This document shows positions 25,192 to 34,833 of a stretch of 64,000 nucleotides of DNA, piece by piece. The notes beneath the pieces were generated by a model, which was not told the origin of the DNA, ran no database searches, and worked only from the letters and a program-made list of their open reading frames with translations. How positions within the stretch are numbered: position 1 is the first letter of the stretch; the number at the start of each line of letters is the position of its first letter. A program made the translations under genes and the position numbers. Location: positions 16,460 to 80,459 of the forward strand of contig JAQBNL010000016.1 in NCBI GenBank assembly GCA_028288585.1, written 5' to 3'. The DNA comes from Chitinophagaceae bacterium (lineage in GTDB: Bacteria; Bacteroidota; Bacteroidia; Chitinophagales; Chitinophagaceae).

Positions 25192-27501
25192 TTAATCAGT
25201 TATTACGCGGAGTTTTGCATAATTGAGCATTATCTTCTTCTCGCCATTGTGCTCAAACTTAACCGTAGCAATAGGATTGTGTGCAGCGCCTTCCATTTTT
25301 ATTACTTCGCCAAAGCCAAATTTCTGATGCTCTACTTTCTGACCTTCCTGCAAATTACTCGTATCGCTCGGGGCAAACCCCGGAGAAGGTGTATGTTCTT
25401 TTATTTTTACAGTTGCCGTTCCAACATAGGATGGCTTATCAGTGTAACGCGGACGGTCATCTGTTGGACCTTTCCAGGCCTGCTTTACTTTTTCAAATGG
25501 ATTCCAGTGAGAGGTTTGATTGTTGCGCATGTTACCGCCTGCATACGCACGGTCTAAATATTTTTCAGGAAGCTCATCAATAAACCTGCTTGGCTCATTC
25601 TGTGTAAGGTTACCAAAACGATAACGTGTGTTTGCATATGTGAGATACAGTTTTGCTTTTGCTCTTGTTACGGCAACATAAAATAATCTTCGTTCTTCTT
25701 CCAGTTCTTCTTTTGTATTAATTGCCATTGCATTGGGGAACAAAGTTTCTTCCAGGCCTCCAACAAAAATTACAGGAAACTCAAGCCCTTTTGCAGCATG
25801 TATCGTCATTAGTTTTACAACATCTGTTTCACCTTTGTCTTCGTCTGAATCAGTTAAAAGTGTAATTTGCTGCAGGTAACTTCCTAAACTTTTATCAAGC
25901 AGCTCACCATCTTCTGTTGGTGTTTCAGTAAATTCTTTTATTGAGTTAAGCAACTCCTGTATGTTCTCATATCTTGCTAAACCTTCAGTTGTTTTATCAT
26001 TAAATAAATCTTTTATTATTCCTGTGCTTTTACCAACAATGGTAGCAAGATCGTATGCATTCTTTTTCTGCAATTCACTTTGAAACATTTTTATCATCGT
26101 AACAAAGTTATTAATCACCTCCAGTGTATTTGCCCTGTAACCAAACTCTGCAGCCCGTTCCAGCACATTCCAGAATGAGATATTATTTTCATTCGCAAAA
26201 AGGATTGCCTTCTCAACAGTAGTTTTTCCAATGCCTCTTGCAGGAAAATTTATGATGCGTTTCAATGCTTCCTCATCACCGGGATTTAATATAACACGCA
26301 GGTAACTTAAAAAATCCTTTATCTCTTTTCTTTGATAAAAACTTATGCCTCCATAAATGCGGTAAGCAATATTCATACGGCGCAGGCTTTCTTCAAAGCT
26401 CCGGCTTTGCGCATTGGTTCGGTATAGAATGGCAAAGTCATTATTGCGGAAATGGTTCCGAAGTTTTTGTTCCTGTATAGCATCTGCAACATATTTACCT
26501 TCATCATTATCAGTTGCAGTACGTACCAGTTTTATTTTTTCTCCCTCATCATTGGCTGTCCATAATTTTTTTGGCAGCTGGCCTTTATTATTCGAAATAA
26601 TATCATTGGCAACGTGAAGTATACTTTTCGAGCTACGGTAATTCTGTTCAAGCAAAACAATTTTTACTTCATCATAATCTTTCTGGAACTGCAAGATATT
26701 TTCAATCGTTGCTCCGCGAAAACTGTAAATACTTTGTGCATCATCACCCACCACTGCAACATTCTCATGCATGGCGCCAAGTAGTTTTATAATTTGATAT
26801 TGCGCAGGATTGGTATCCTGGTACTCATCTATCATTATGTATTTAAACTTGCGCTGGTATTTGCTGAGGCTTTCGGGGTGTGTGCTGAGCAATAAATAAA
26901 ATTTAAGCAGCAGGTCATCAAAATCCATTGCGCCGTTTTTAAAACAGCGCTTGCAATAAGCATCAAAAATTTGCCCCAGCATAGGGCGGTTAGCTCTTAC
27001 ATCTTCCTGCTGAATAGCATAATCATTCATGTATTCAGCAGCAGTTACCAAACCATTTTTTGCTGCCGAAATCCTGTTATAAACAACATTCGGCTTGTAC
27101 TGTTTATCATCAAGACCTAACTCATTCACAACCGTTTTTACAACACTCTTTGCATCATCCGTATCATAAATGGTAAAGTTGCGTGGATAGCCAAGCTTGT
27201 CTGCTTCGGCACGTAATATTCTTGCAAATACGGAGTGAAAAGTACCGATGTATAAATTTCTTGCTTCGTTATTACCAAGAATTCTTTCCACCCTCTCCTT
27301 CATTTCTGCAGCAGCCTTATTGGTAAAGGTTAATGCAAGAATATTAAAGGCATCCACGCCATTTGCCAGCAGGTGGGCAATGCGTGTGGTAAGTACTTTT
27401 GTTTTGCCGCTTCCTGCGCCTGCAACTATCATGATAGGTCCATCACGATGCAGCACAGCTTCTCTTTGTGGTTCATTCAATCCCTGTAAATAGTCCTGCA
27501 T
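25192..27501 (-). CDS. UvrD/PcrA-type superfamily 1 DNA helicase
   Basis: 769 residues, full length for the family. Motif I is AGAGSGKT (27-34), motif II is DEYQDTN, motif III has GDDAQSIYSFRGA, motif IV QNYRSS, motif V HAAKGLEFPVIF, and motif VI VAVTRAKAKLY. The C-terminus has the VEHQKFGFGEVIKMEG fold typical of PcrA. It unwinds DNA 3' to 5' in mismatch and nucleotide-excision repair and removes RecA filaments. It stands alone, divergent from the pirin gene. Confidence 0.95.
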   Translation of the reverse strand: MQDYLQGLNEPQREAVLHRDGPIMIVAGAGSGKTKVLTTRIAHLLANGVDAFNILALTFTNKAAAEMKERVERILGNNEARNLYIGTFHSVFARILRAEADKLGYPRNFTIYDTDDAKSVVKTVVNELGLDDKQYKPNVVYNRISAAKNGLVTAAEYMNDYAIQQEDVRANRPMLGQIFDAYCKRCFKNGAMDFDDLLLKFYLLLSTHPESLSKYQRKFKYIMIDEYQDTNPAQYQIIKLLGAMHENVAVVGDDAQSIYSFRGATIENILQFQKDYDEVKIVLLEQNYRSSKSILHVANDIISNNKGQLPKKLWTANDEGEKIKLVRTATDNDEGKYVADAIQEQKLRNHFRNNDFAILYRTNAQSRSFEESLRRMNIAYRIYGGISFYQRKEIKDFLSYLRVILNPGDEEALKRIINFPARGIGKTTVEKAILFANENNISFWNVLERAAEFGYRANTLEVINNFVTMIKMFQSELQKKNAYDLATIVGKSTGIIKDLFNDKTTEGLARYENIQELLNSIKEFTETPTEDGELLDKSLGSYLQQITLLTDSDEDKGETDVVKLMTIHAAKGLEFPVIFVGGLEETLFPNAMAINTKEELEEERRLFYVAVTRAKAKLYLTYANTRYRFGNLTQNEPSRFIDELPEKYLDRAYAGGNMRNNQTSHWNPFEKVKQAWKGPTDDRPRYTDKPSYVGTATVKIKEHTPSPGFAPSDTSNLQEGQKVEHQKFGFGEVIKMEGAAHNPIATVKFEHNGEKKIMLNYAKLRVITD

Positions 27502-27569
27502 GTTGCAAAGTTACGAAATGCAAAGGGCGGGTAATTGAATGTCAGTAAATATTTAGTGTAAGATTTATT

Positions 27570-27577
27570 TAATTTTG
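27570..27577 (+). promoter_or_regulatory. -7 promoter element for the pirin gene
   Basis: TAATTTTG fits TAnnTTTG and lies 19 bases before the pirin ATG at 27597. The -33 element is not clear. Confidence 0.4.
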
Positions 27578-27596
27578 TTTTGCAAAATAACCTGGT

Positions 27597-28454
27597 ATGA
27601 AAACAATTAAAGCCAACCATAAAGCGGAATATGAACCCATTGCGGATCTTATTACTTTCAGGGCAATGCCAACAAAGCATGTTGCAATGAACCAGCTTGA
27701 TCCATTCATCTTTTTAAACCATCATGGATGGCAGGAATATCCTGCAGACAACAACGGCTTGCCATTCGGGCCGCATCCGCACAGGGGTTTTGAAACAGTA
27801 ACTTTTATTTTAGAAGGTGACCTTACACATAAAGATAGCAGTGGCGCAGAGAGTATTATCAAAACAGGTGGTGTACAATGGATGACAGCAGGCAGCGGAT
27901 TGGTTCATGCAGAAATATCTTCTGAAGAATTTAAAAAAAATGGCGGGCCGCTGGAGATATTACAGCTATGGGTTAACCTTCCTGCCAAATATAAAATGAC
28001 AGCACCAAAATATGTTGGCCTGCAAAAAGAAGAGATACCAACTGTACAATGGGATGATGGAAAGGTTATGGCGCAAATTATCAGCGGAACATGGGAAGGA
28101 ACAAAAGGCGCTGTTGAGCCACTTACTGATATTTACCTTTCGTGCATTACGTTTAAAGCCGGGGGCAAACATACTTTTTCAATCGAAGCTGATAAAAATA
28201 TTTTCCTGTACGTGGTAAAAGGTGAATTGCTTATTAATGGTGAACGCACAGGTATGCATCATCTTGTTGAATTTAACCATGATGGTAAAATGATAGAGAT
28301 GAAAGCCGCAAGCGATGCTGTTATTTTATTTGGGTATGCTATACCGTTTCATGAGCCATTTGTTGCTTACGGACCATTTGTTATGAATACGCAGGAGGAA
28401 ATTATGCAGGCATACGAAGATTATAATAACGGTAAGTTTGGTAAGGAATTGTAG
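27597..28454 (+). CDS. pirin family protein
   Basis: 285 residues with two cupin domains. The N-terminal domain has the metal-binding FGPHPHRGFETVT and GSGLVHAE segments. The C-terminal cupin region contains FLYVVKGELLIN and the usual pirin end with PFVAYGPFVMNT. Bacterial pirins are metal-binding proteins, sometimes with quercetinase activity or a regulatory role; the substrate is unknown here. It is a cytoplasmic, single-gene unit. Confidence 0.93.
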   Translation: MKTIKANHKAEYEPIADLITFRAMPTKHVAMNQLDPFIFLNHHGWQEYPADNNGLPFGPHPHRGFETVTFILEGDLTHKDSSGAESIIKTGGVQWMTAGSGLVHAEISSEEFKKNGGPLEILQLWVNLPAKYKMTAPKYVGLQKEEIPTVQWDDGKVMAQIISGTWEGTKGAVEPLTDIYLSCITFKAGGKHTFSIEADKNIFLYVVKGELLINGERTGMHHLVEFNHDGKMIEMKAASDAVILFGYAIPFHEPFVAYGPFVMNTQEEIMQAYEDYNNGKFGKEL

Positions 28455-28476
28455 TTGTTGGTCAGGCGACCAGCAA
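28455..28476. terminator. hairpin between convergent pirin and sugar-dehydrogenase genes
   Basis: TTGTTGGTC pairs with GACCAGCAA through nine pairs, one of them G-T, around AGGC, immediately after the pirin stop. No T-run follows, so an intrinsic terminator is uncertain; a REP-like palindrome is an alternative. Confidence 0.4.
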
Positions 28477-28512
28477 TGGCAATTGATAAAGAATTACGAT
28501 CATTAACAGGCC

Positions 28513-29790
28513 TTATTTTTTATATGTCACTCTCCATATTGTATTTCCTGCATCATCAGTTACCAGCATAGAACCATCCTGCGCAAACACAACACCCACG
28601 GGCCTTCCATACACCCTGCTCTTGTCTCTGTCCGCAATAAACCCTGTAAGAAAATCCTGCATAGGCCCGGATGGCTTACCATTTTTAAAAGGAACAAAAA
28701 CCACTTTGTAACCGGTTAATACGCTCCTGTTCCAGGAACCATGTTGTGCTATAAAAAGCCCTCCATTATAATTTGAACCCAAATAATTTTTATCGTCAAA
28801 AGCAATTCCAAGGGATGCTGTATGTGAGCCAAGCGAAACATCAGGCACAAGCGTTTTACTTACAAGATCAGGCCGTTCTCCTTTTCTTCTCGGGTCTTCA
28901 TGATTACCAAAATATGCATAAGGCCATCCATAAAACCCGCCATCTTTTACACTGGTAGTGTAATCAGGAACTAACTCGTCTCCTAATTCATCTCTTTCAT
29001 TTACTGCTGTCCACAGTGTATTGGTGCCCGGGGCCCATGCAAGACCGACAGGGTTACGAAGCCCGCCTGCAAAAATTCTTTCACCACTTCCATCGGGATT
29101 TATTTCCAAAATATTTGCCCTGCGCTTTTCATATTCAATTCCATGTTCAGCAACATTGCTGCTGGAGCCAACAGTTACATAAATTTTTTTACCATCCCTG
29201 CTCGCCAGTAAATTTCTTGTCCAGTGATTATTATAACCACTACCCGGCAGATCAAGAATTTTTGTTCCTGCTGCTGTCATTTGTGTTTGCCCTGTCTCAT
29301 AAGGATAGGTCCATACTCCATCTGTATTGGCAACATAAAATTTGTTTCCGAGTATCAGCATACCAAACGGCCTGTTAAGCCCGCCTAAAAATATTTGCTG
29401 TACTTCCGGAACACCGTCATGGTTTGCATCTCTCAGCAGCAGGATACAATTCTTACTTGTATTTCTTGAATTAGATTCAATTCCTGTTTTTTTAAACCCG
29501 TCGGATACGGTGTTGGCTTCGGAAACAAAAATATCCCCGTTAGGCGCAACATACATCCATCGTGGATTATCCAATCCTGATGCAAATTTTGTTACAGTAA
29601 AACCAGGAGGCGCTATAGGTTTTTTATCACCTGGCCAGCCAATTGTTTTGGAATTATTTGTTGCAGATGAAGTGGCAAATGGTTCAGGTAAAGTAACTTC
29701 TTCAACCGCCGTTTTAACCTTTATAGATTGAGCGTTTGCTGTTATCCCTAAAAATATAACAGGTAACAGGAGAAGAATTTTTTGTTGCAT
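28513..29790 (-). CDS. secreted PQQ-dependent sugar (sorbosone-like) dehydrogenase
   Basis: 425 residues with signal peptide (MQQKILLLLPVIFLGITANAQ). A GSDH/sorbosone-type beta-propeller follows, with repeated segments such as FASGLDNPRWMYVAPNGDIF, LNRPFGMLI, VAEHGIEY, LRNPVGLAWAPG and VKDGGFYGWPYAYFG. These enzymes oxidise aldoses or sorbosone in the periplasm with PQQ. No PQQ biosynthesis genes are in the window, and many Bacteroidota members have not been tested, so catalytic activity is inferred from the family. Confidence 0.87.
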   Translation of the reverse strand: MQQKILLLLPVIFLGITANAQSIKVKTAVEEVTLPEPFATSSATNNSKTIGWPGDKKPIAPPGFTVTKFASGLDNPRWMYVAPNGDIFVSEANTVSDGFKKTGIESNSRNTSKNCILLLRDANHDGVPEVQQIFLGGLNRPFGMLILGNKFYVANTDGVWTYPYETGQTQMTAAGTKILDLPGSGYNNHWTRNLLASRDGKKIYVTVGSSSNVAEHGIEYEKRRANILEINPDGSGERIFAGGLRNPVGLAWAPGTNTLWTAVNERDELGDELVPDYTTSVKDGGFYGWPYAYFGNHEDPRRKGERPDLVSKTLVPDVSLGSHTASLGIAFDDKNYLGSNYNGGLFIAQHGSWNRSVLTGYKVVFVPFKNGKPSGPMQDFLTGFIADRDKSRVYGRPVGVVFAQDGSMLVTDDAGNTIWRVTYKK

Positions 29791-29846
29791 AAATTTTTTT
29801 TAACAGCACAAAGATATGCAGCCTTTCCAACTCTCTAAAACAGCAT

Positions 29847-30968
29847 TTATTCACTTCCCTTTTCTGCGGCAAAATGTTCTTTACGCAACTGTTTTACTCT
29901 ACCAAATTTTTTCCTGATAAAAATATTCAGTGGCTCTTCATAAAAAATAAATATCAGCAAAGCGATTAATTGAGTTAGGATAAATACCACCAATACATAT
30001 AAATTCCGGTAGCCGGAAAAATATGGGGACAGCAATGGAGCAGCTATAGCTTCGATCACGATCATATGCACCAGGTAAAATGCATAAGAAGTGCGGCCCA
30101 GTAGTCCCATGATCGGGATCGATAAAAATCGTGATGCCCAGCTTTTTTCGCAAATGAGGCCATAATATAAAACAGCTACCGGTATAGGTAAAATAAAATT
30201 ATTAATCAGTATAAACTCTATTCGCTGGGTTGGATCATTCATATTGTTACTTAAGATCAATATTCCTATTGAAATAAAAATACCAATACAACCCGCCAGT
30301 GTCCAGGTACTTCCTTTTAAAACAAGGTTCCCCTTGTTTTCACGATTAAGGATAAGCAGTGCCAGGAAAATACCACAATAGAATTCAAAAAAATGGCCAA
30401 AGAAAGTATCCGCAAAAATAAAATTGGGGCTATGCAGAAAAGAAGTAGGGACATAAGAAATACAAAGTGCGGCAGCCAATAAAAAAATCCCAAACAATAA
30501 GGAAGTAAAAAAATTAAACCGCCTTATCAAATACATAATAATGGGTGCCAGCAGGTAAAAACATTCTTCCACTGTTATTGACCAGCTGGGCTGTATAGCC
30601 CTGTCGTACAAATTATGAAACAAGGCATGAGTGAGCGTATAATTCTTAAATAAAAAAACAGGGCGATAATTATGCCGCCATAAAATGGCAACTGTTACCA
30701 ATAAAAAATATACAGGATAAATACGGGCAAATCTTTTTACAAAATACCCGGATAGCCTTCCTGCTCTTACAAAGGGATCATTATAATAAAGGTAAAAAAT
30801 AAGAAAGCCGCTGAGCACAAAAAAGAAAGGGATCACATCAATTACTATTGAATGCCCCAGGTTAAACGGAAGATGAACAAAGAATACCATCATGGCACCC
30901 ATGGCACGAATTCCTGTTAATGCCGGATAGCGTTCATTGCCGATTTTTACAAAAGGAAAATTTCCCAT
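29847..30968 (-). CDS. acyltransferase 3 (OafA/YrhL-like) membrane protein
   Basis: 373 residues with about ten transmembrane helices. It has the family landmarks: the N-terminal GIRAMGAMMVFFVH with the catalytic His, VIPFFFVLSGFLI, WSITVEECFYLL with the conserved Glu, and TSYAFYLVHMIVIEA. It O-acylates extracytoplasmic glycans or lipids. There is no C-terminal SGNH domain. The target may be LPS or an exopolysaccharide. It lies 60 bases downstream of the AsmA-like gene on the same strand. Confidence 0.9.
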   Translation of the reverse strand: MGNFPFVKIGNERYPALTGIRAMGAMMVFFVHLPFNLGHSIVIDVIPFFFVLSGFLIFYLYYNDPFVRAGRLSGYFVKRFARIYPVYFLLVTVAILWRHNYRPVFLFKNYTLTHALFHNLYDRAIQPSWSITVEECFYLLAPIIMYLIRRFNFFTSLLFGIFLLAAALCISYVPTSFLHSPNFIFADTFFGHFFEFYCGIFLALLILNRENKGNLVLKGSTWTLAGCIGIFISIGILILSNNMNDPTQRIEFILINNFILPIPVAVLYYGLICEKSWASRFLSIPIMGLLGRTSYAFYLVHMIVIEAIAAPLLSPYFSGYRNLYVLVVFILTQLIALLIFIFYEEPLNIFIRKKFGRVKQLRKEHFAAEKGSE

Positions 30969-31028
30969 TTAATACTGTAGCGTTGCTAAAAATGAAATTA
31001 AGATTTTAAAAACGCCCGGGTAAACTTC

Positions 31029-33491
31029 TTATTCTCCCATCTTCCCTTTATCCTTTTTAAATTTATTAAACAGGTCCAGCTTGAATTTAATATTGCCATC
31101 AGGGCCGGGGCGGCCACGCAGATGAATGCTGCTTCCGGGCTTTTTATCTGTACCTATATTTTCCGGATTAAAATCTGCGCCACGTTTATGTATGTTGCTT
31201 AGTGGTACCTGTATACTAATATCCGTGGTACCCTTTTTACTATAAATCCCTTCCACAAACATTGACATTACGCTGGACTGTATTTCCATGCGGTTTATTT
31301 TCACTTCGCCATTCTTTATTTCAAAGCGGTCTTTTAGTTCTGCAAAGCGGATGTTTTCAAAATCCCTGTTCTTAAATAGGAAGTTTTGCAATTTTTTTAC
31401 AGGCTCATAATTATTGAGTGCGCCATCCTTCAGTGAAAAATCTACAATGCTTTCAATGCTTGCCGGGTCTGCCAGACCCTCATCACTAACATTCAGCGAT
31501 GCATCAATTTTTGCAGTAAGCTTGCCAGCTATACTTTGAGCTGTAATACCATCCTGCCCAAAATTATTAAAAGCTTCCAGCGTTTTACTTACGTCAACAT
31601 TATTAAGAGATACATTTATTTTAGCATGGTGTGTATTGGCACTTTGCGTTACCAGGGACCCTGACAATTCCATTCGTCCGCCGGCATGTTCCATACTTAC
31701 ATTATTAATTACATACCGATCCTGTAGCAGGGAAATATTAGCCAATGCGCTGGTGGCTTCAAACTTTTTATATGTTAGTCTTCCTGCCTTTAAATTAACA
31801 ATCAAACTTCCCTGGTCAAGCACCTGGTCAATCTTGCCAGCCATCTTTACCAGTTTTCTTTTTGCATTGGTTTCAGCAACTACTTTTTTTCTCGCTTTCA
31901 ATAAAAAAGTAAAAGCATTTAAATTAAGAGATGGCGAATATATATTCCAGTCAATATTTACTTTGTTAGGCTCGGCATCAATAAGGGTTAATAGATTAAG
32001 GGCCTTCCCTTCCATAATCACTTTATTATTGAGCACCTCGCATTGCAGATTCTCTACAAATACATCCGAGCTTTTAAACACGACACGTCCGTTCACGTTT
32101 TTTAATTCTACATCACGTGGTTTGTATAGTACAGTTCCATTCTTAAAAGAAACAAAGCCATTGACAAATGAATTGGTGTTATTATTTTTTGCAAGAGGCC
32201 CTTTATATGTAATATTAGCGGTACCTGTACCCGATTTTAACTGAATAGAATTACTGCCAATAACATCATTAAACGCCGGGAGCGAAAAGCTTGATTGCAG
32301 GTCGCAGGTAAGCATTGGCACCATCAAATTTATTATTTCAATTTTATCAGAAGTAACAGGAAGATCCTGCCAGGAGGCTGAAAAATCTGTGATAACAATT
32401 TTAGAATTGGGATCTTTTCTTGGTAAACCTGCCACCACTTCATTAGTATAAAAACCTTTAAAAGATGCATTATCAAAATCAATGAACGGTGTTTTAAGAT
32501 GTGTTTTTTGCGTGGTAAAATTTACTGTTATTAAAGGGTCACCGCCTTTTAAAGGACCACTGAGGCTGGCTATTACATCAAGCGGCTTATCCACATCTGT
32601 AATGGATAATGCGGTAGATATTTTTTGCGTTACTAACGTTCTTGCAAATGAGTACAAAATGTTATTGGTATACGCCCGCATACTAAAGAGACGGTTATCG
32701 CCTGCCATATCAAAGCGGGCAGTAATATTAAAAGGCTGGTCATCTAATTTTATATTCACACTGTCAAACTGAAGCTGCTTAATGTTTTTATCATACCGTA
32801 AATCAAATTTTCCGCTAAATGTTTTGCCCTTTATAAAACTCCCTCTTTCTAAATTAAAGGCAAGACTATTGACCAACATATCCGCCTCTACAGAAAATAA
32901 AAAGGTTGCATCATCCTTATCTTCCAGGTCAAGTTTTAGCTTGTTTACAATAATATCATGCAGCCTGTTTTTTTGTTTATCATCTTCAGTTATTCTAACA
33001 TTATTGAGCAATATCTTTTTTAATTCGTTTCTTGCTTTGCTGTTTTCGGTGCCTGCTGCAGCGTCTTTTTTGGGATTAAAAAGGTATTTGTTTGTATAAC
33101 CGGCCGTATCAGTGTACAGGTAAAAACTTCCTTTATCTATTCTGAACCCATTTATAAATGATCGTTTACGTATCATGCTTATTACGCCAACATTTACAAA
33201 TACTTCTTCGCCGGTAAAAAAAGCATGGTGATGTTGCGCATACATGGTATCGGTTATCTGTACATTATGAAGCGCTACCGAAACGGTTGGAAACTGGCGG
33301 AAAAAACTTAATTCCACATCGCCGATAGTTACATTGCCATTAAGCTTTTTCCCTATCTCTTCAGTAACCTGTTTTATAATTTTTTTCTTATTAACAGAAA
33401 CATATATGAATACGAAAGTGTATAAGATAACAAGAATACTTAACAGTACTACAAGCCCTTTAAGCGTGTATTTAAGGTATTTGTTTTTCAA
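31029..33491 (-). CDS. AsmA-like (AsmA/YhdP superfamily) envelope protein
   Basis: 820 residues. One N-terminal membrane anchor (about 11-33) is followed by a long periplasmic region of repeated beta-strand units, such as NVTIGDVELSFFRQFPTVSV near the start, and an AsmA_2-type C-terminal part (about 600-800) with LSGSLVTQSA, GKLTAKIDASLNVSDEG and FEIKNGEVKINRMEIQSS. AsmA proteins form hydrophobic grooves between the two membranes and are linked to phospholipid transport to the outer membrane. The final 25 residues are Lys/Gly-rich. Confidence 0.88.
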   Translation of the reverse strand: MKNKYLKYTLKGLVVLLSILVILYTFVFIYVSVNKKKIIKQVTEEIGKKLNGNVTIGDVELSFFRQFPTVSVALHNVQITDTMYAQHHHAFFTGEEVFVNVGVISMIRKRSFINGFRIDKGSFYLYTDTAGYTNKYLFNPKKDAAAGTENSKARNELKKILLNNVRITEDDKQKNRLHDIIVNKLKLDLEDKDDATFLFSVEADMLVNSLAFNLERGSFIKGKTFSGKFDLRYDKNIKQLQFDSVNIKLDDQPFNITARFDMAGDNRLFSMRAYTNNILYSFARTLVTQKISTALSITDVDKPLDVIASLSGPLKGGDPLITVNFTTQKTHLKTPFIDFDNASFKGFYTNEVVAGLPRKDPNSKIVITDFSASWQDLPVTSDKIEIINLMVPMLTCDLQSSFSLPAFNDVIGSNSIQLKSGTGTANITYKGPLAKNNNTNSFVNGFVSFKNGTVLYKPRDVELKNVNGRVVFKSSDVFVENLQCEVLNNKVIMEGKALNLLTLIDAEPNKVNIDWNIYSPSLNLNAFTFLLKARKKVVAETNAKRKLVKMAGKIDQVLDQGSLIVNLKAGRLTYKKFEATSALANISLLQDRYVINNVSMEHAGGRMELSGSLVTQSANTHHAKINVSLNNVDVSKTLEAFNNFGQDGITAQSIAGKLTAKIDASLNVSDEGLADPASIESIVDFSLKDGALNNYEPVKKLQNFLFKNRDFENIRFAELKDRFEIKNGEVKINRMEIQSSVMSMFVEGIYSKKGTTDISIQVPLSNIHKRGADFNPENIGTDKKPGSSIHLRGRPGPDGNIKFKLDLFNKFKKDKGKMGE

Positions 33492-33581
33492 AAATGAAGA
33501 TTAGTGTGTATGAATATAAGCTAAATTCGGTTTTGGCAGCTATTGGATTTTATGATAGCAAACGGTATGGTTTGAAGATTT

Positions 33582-33782
33582 TTATTCTTCTCCTTCCAGC
33601 CGGGCAAGTTCTCCTTCATCAAGATCGGCGGCCGGATCAGGTTTATTGGTGAGATCGGGGTCTCTTTCTATATCTTTTTGCGCTTGTTGTAGAGCTTCGG
33701 CTACACTTTCTGAATTATTTGAGGTGTCCTGCTTCTTTCCACTATTGTTTTGTTGCGGAATATTTTTATCTGTACCTATCAT
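33582..33782 (-). CDS. small acidic protein of unknown function
   Basis: 66 residues if translation starts at ATG 33782 (MIGTDKNIPQQ). The longer frame to 33890 in the ORF track adds a leader unlike the rest. It is hydrophilic, with Asn/Gln/Ser-rich residues 8-25 and an acidic C-terminus (LDEGELARLEGEE). No membrane segment or domain is visible. It is divergent from the small plus-strand gene at 33908. Similar short acidic proteins occur in Chitinophagaceae (recalled, unverified). Confidence 0.55.
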   Translation of the reverse strand: MIGTDKNIPQQNNSGKKQDTSNNSESVAEALQQAQKDIERDPDLTNKPDPAADLDEGELARLEGEE

Positions 33783-33907
33783 ATCAATTTTTTTAAAATG
33801 AGAGCATATAATTCTATGCCAATTTTGTAACAATAGTTGTCTGTATGCCGTAAAAATCTCATCTTTACATGCCCGCCCTAATTCACACACAACAATTTAT
33901 AACCGTT

Positions 33908-34291
33908 ATGTATAATCACATCTGGAAAAAATATTTGCCCTTTATCAACATCCATTTAAAAAAATCGGCCACCGAAGACCAGGTTTTGACATTAAACCGT
34001 GTTGATTTTGAAAGAGCCGGCACAGGCAGAAAAGCAGGTTATAAATTTACCATTCAGCTTACAAACGGACGTGTAAGTAATGTTATCAGCGGATCGCCAC
34101 TGGCCATGAATCTTGCTTCAGTGCTTTTGGAAGATGAAAACACAAAAAAAATCATCAAGGATAAGATGTATGAGATAAGCCTGAATACTAAGTTTCAGCT
34201 TACCACAAAAAACATCACTCCTCCTGCTGAAGAAGATGATACAGAAGAAGTAATACCGTCAGAAGAAGAAGCAGAACCTGCTGCTCATTAA
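33908..34291 (+). CDS. small conserved-looking protein of unknown function with acidic tail
   Basis: 127 residues from ATG 33908 (MYNHIWKKYLPFINIHLKK); the track start at 33869 adds 13 residues that look like upstream DNA. The core (about 20-105) looks like a folded alpha/beta domain with DFERAGTGRKAGYKFTIQL. The tail is very acidic (EEDDTEEVIPSEEEAEPAAH). It is cytoplasmic, with no family recognised. It ends tail to tail, with no gap, against the 54-residue minus-strand ORF. Confidence 0.7.
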   Translation: MYNHIWKKYLPFINIHLKKSATEDQVLTLNRVDFERAGTGRKAGYKFTIQLTNGRVSNVISGSPLAMNLASVLLEDENTKKIIKDKMYEISLNTKFQLTTKNITPPAEEDDTEEVIPSEEEAEPAAH

Positions 34292-34456
34292 TTATTTTTT
34301 AGGTTCTTTATTTCCTTTTTTCATTGATATGCCTGGATTATTTTTATTGTCCTCTTTATTATGCCGGGCATCCATATTATCTCTTATTTCGGGAATAGGC
34401 TTATTGCTATGTCCCTGTTTGCTTTGTTTGTTTTCCTGATTACGTGAACCTTTCAT
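34292..34456 (-). CDS. 54-residue Lys/Asn-rich ORF, too short for the ORF track
   Basis: Translated by eye from CAT at 34454-34456 to the stop at 34292-34294. The chain begins MKGSRNQENKQSKQGHSNK and ends KKGNKEPKK. It is hydrophilic and basic throughout, with no hydrophobic core, so it would be disordered. It lies in a group of similarly small hydrophilic ORFs and is directly tail to tail with the gene at 33908. It resembles the basic stress-type microproteins of Bacteroidota, but no family is assigned. Confidence 0.45.
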   Translation of the reverse strand: MKGSRNQENKQSKQGHSNKPIPEIRDNMDARHNKEDNKNNPGISMKKGNKEPKK

Positions 34457-34555
34457 GACTAAAGTTTTTTACCAGGCGCCAAAAATTATACCCATTTCTT
34501 ATACATAAAATAATACCTTGGCACAATCTTTAATAAGCATACTTAAATTTTTATT

Positions 34556-34786
34556 ATGAATCCCAGGTCAAAAAAATATTACGAAAGCCGTAAAGCACAA
34601 AAGGGAGATAAGAAAGGCTCTGCAACCAATGCAGGCTATGATGAGCAAAATGAAAAAACGGCAAAACAGCCAAAGAAAAACCCTGCGCCTTCCAGGAAAA
34701 AAGATGATCCTAAGGAAGCCAGTACCGCAGAGCAGGATGATACCGGCGGGGGAAATGATTCCGGAAAAAGATCAGATGATAATTGA
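34556..34786 (+). CDS. small charged, low-complexity protein
   Basis: 76 residues, starting MNPRSKKYYESRKAQKGDKK. The first half is basic and Lys-rich, and the second half is Asp/Gly/Ser-rich (TAEQDDTGGGNDSGKRSDDN). It has no hydrophobic core and is expected to be disordered. The +2 reading at 34629-34823 is a shadow. It may be a nucleic-acid or surface-associated small protein, but nothing shows a function. Confidence 0.5.
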   Translation: MNPRSKKYYESRKAQKGDKKGSATNAGYDEQNEKTAKQPKKNPAPSRKKDDPKEASTAEQDDTGGGNDSGKRSDDN

Positions 34787-34833
34787 AAAAAAATCATTGC
34801 TTAGGATGGTTGCAAATTTTTAGCAGGAGAAAA

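Noticed and set aside
33783-33890. N-terminal extension of the 66-residue acidic protein
   Set aside because: The extension (MCELGRACKDEIF...) is unlike the rest in composition and would overlap the upstream region of the divergent gene.
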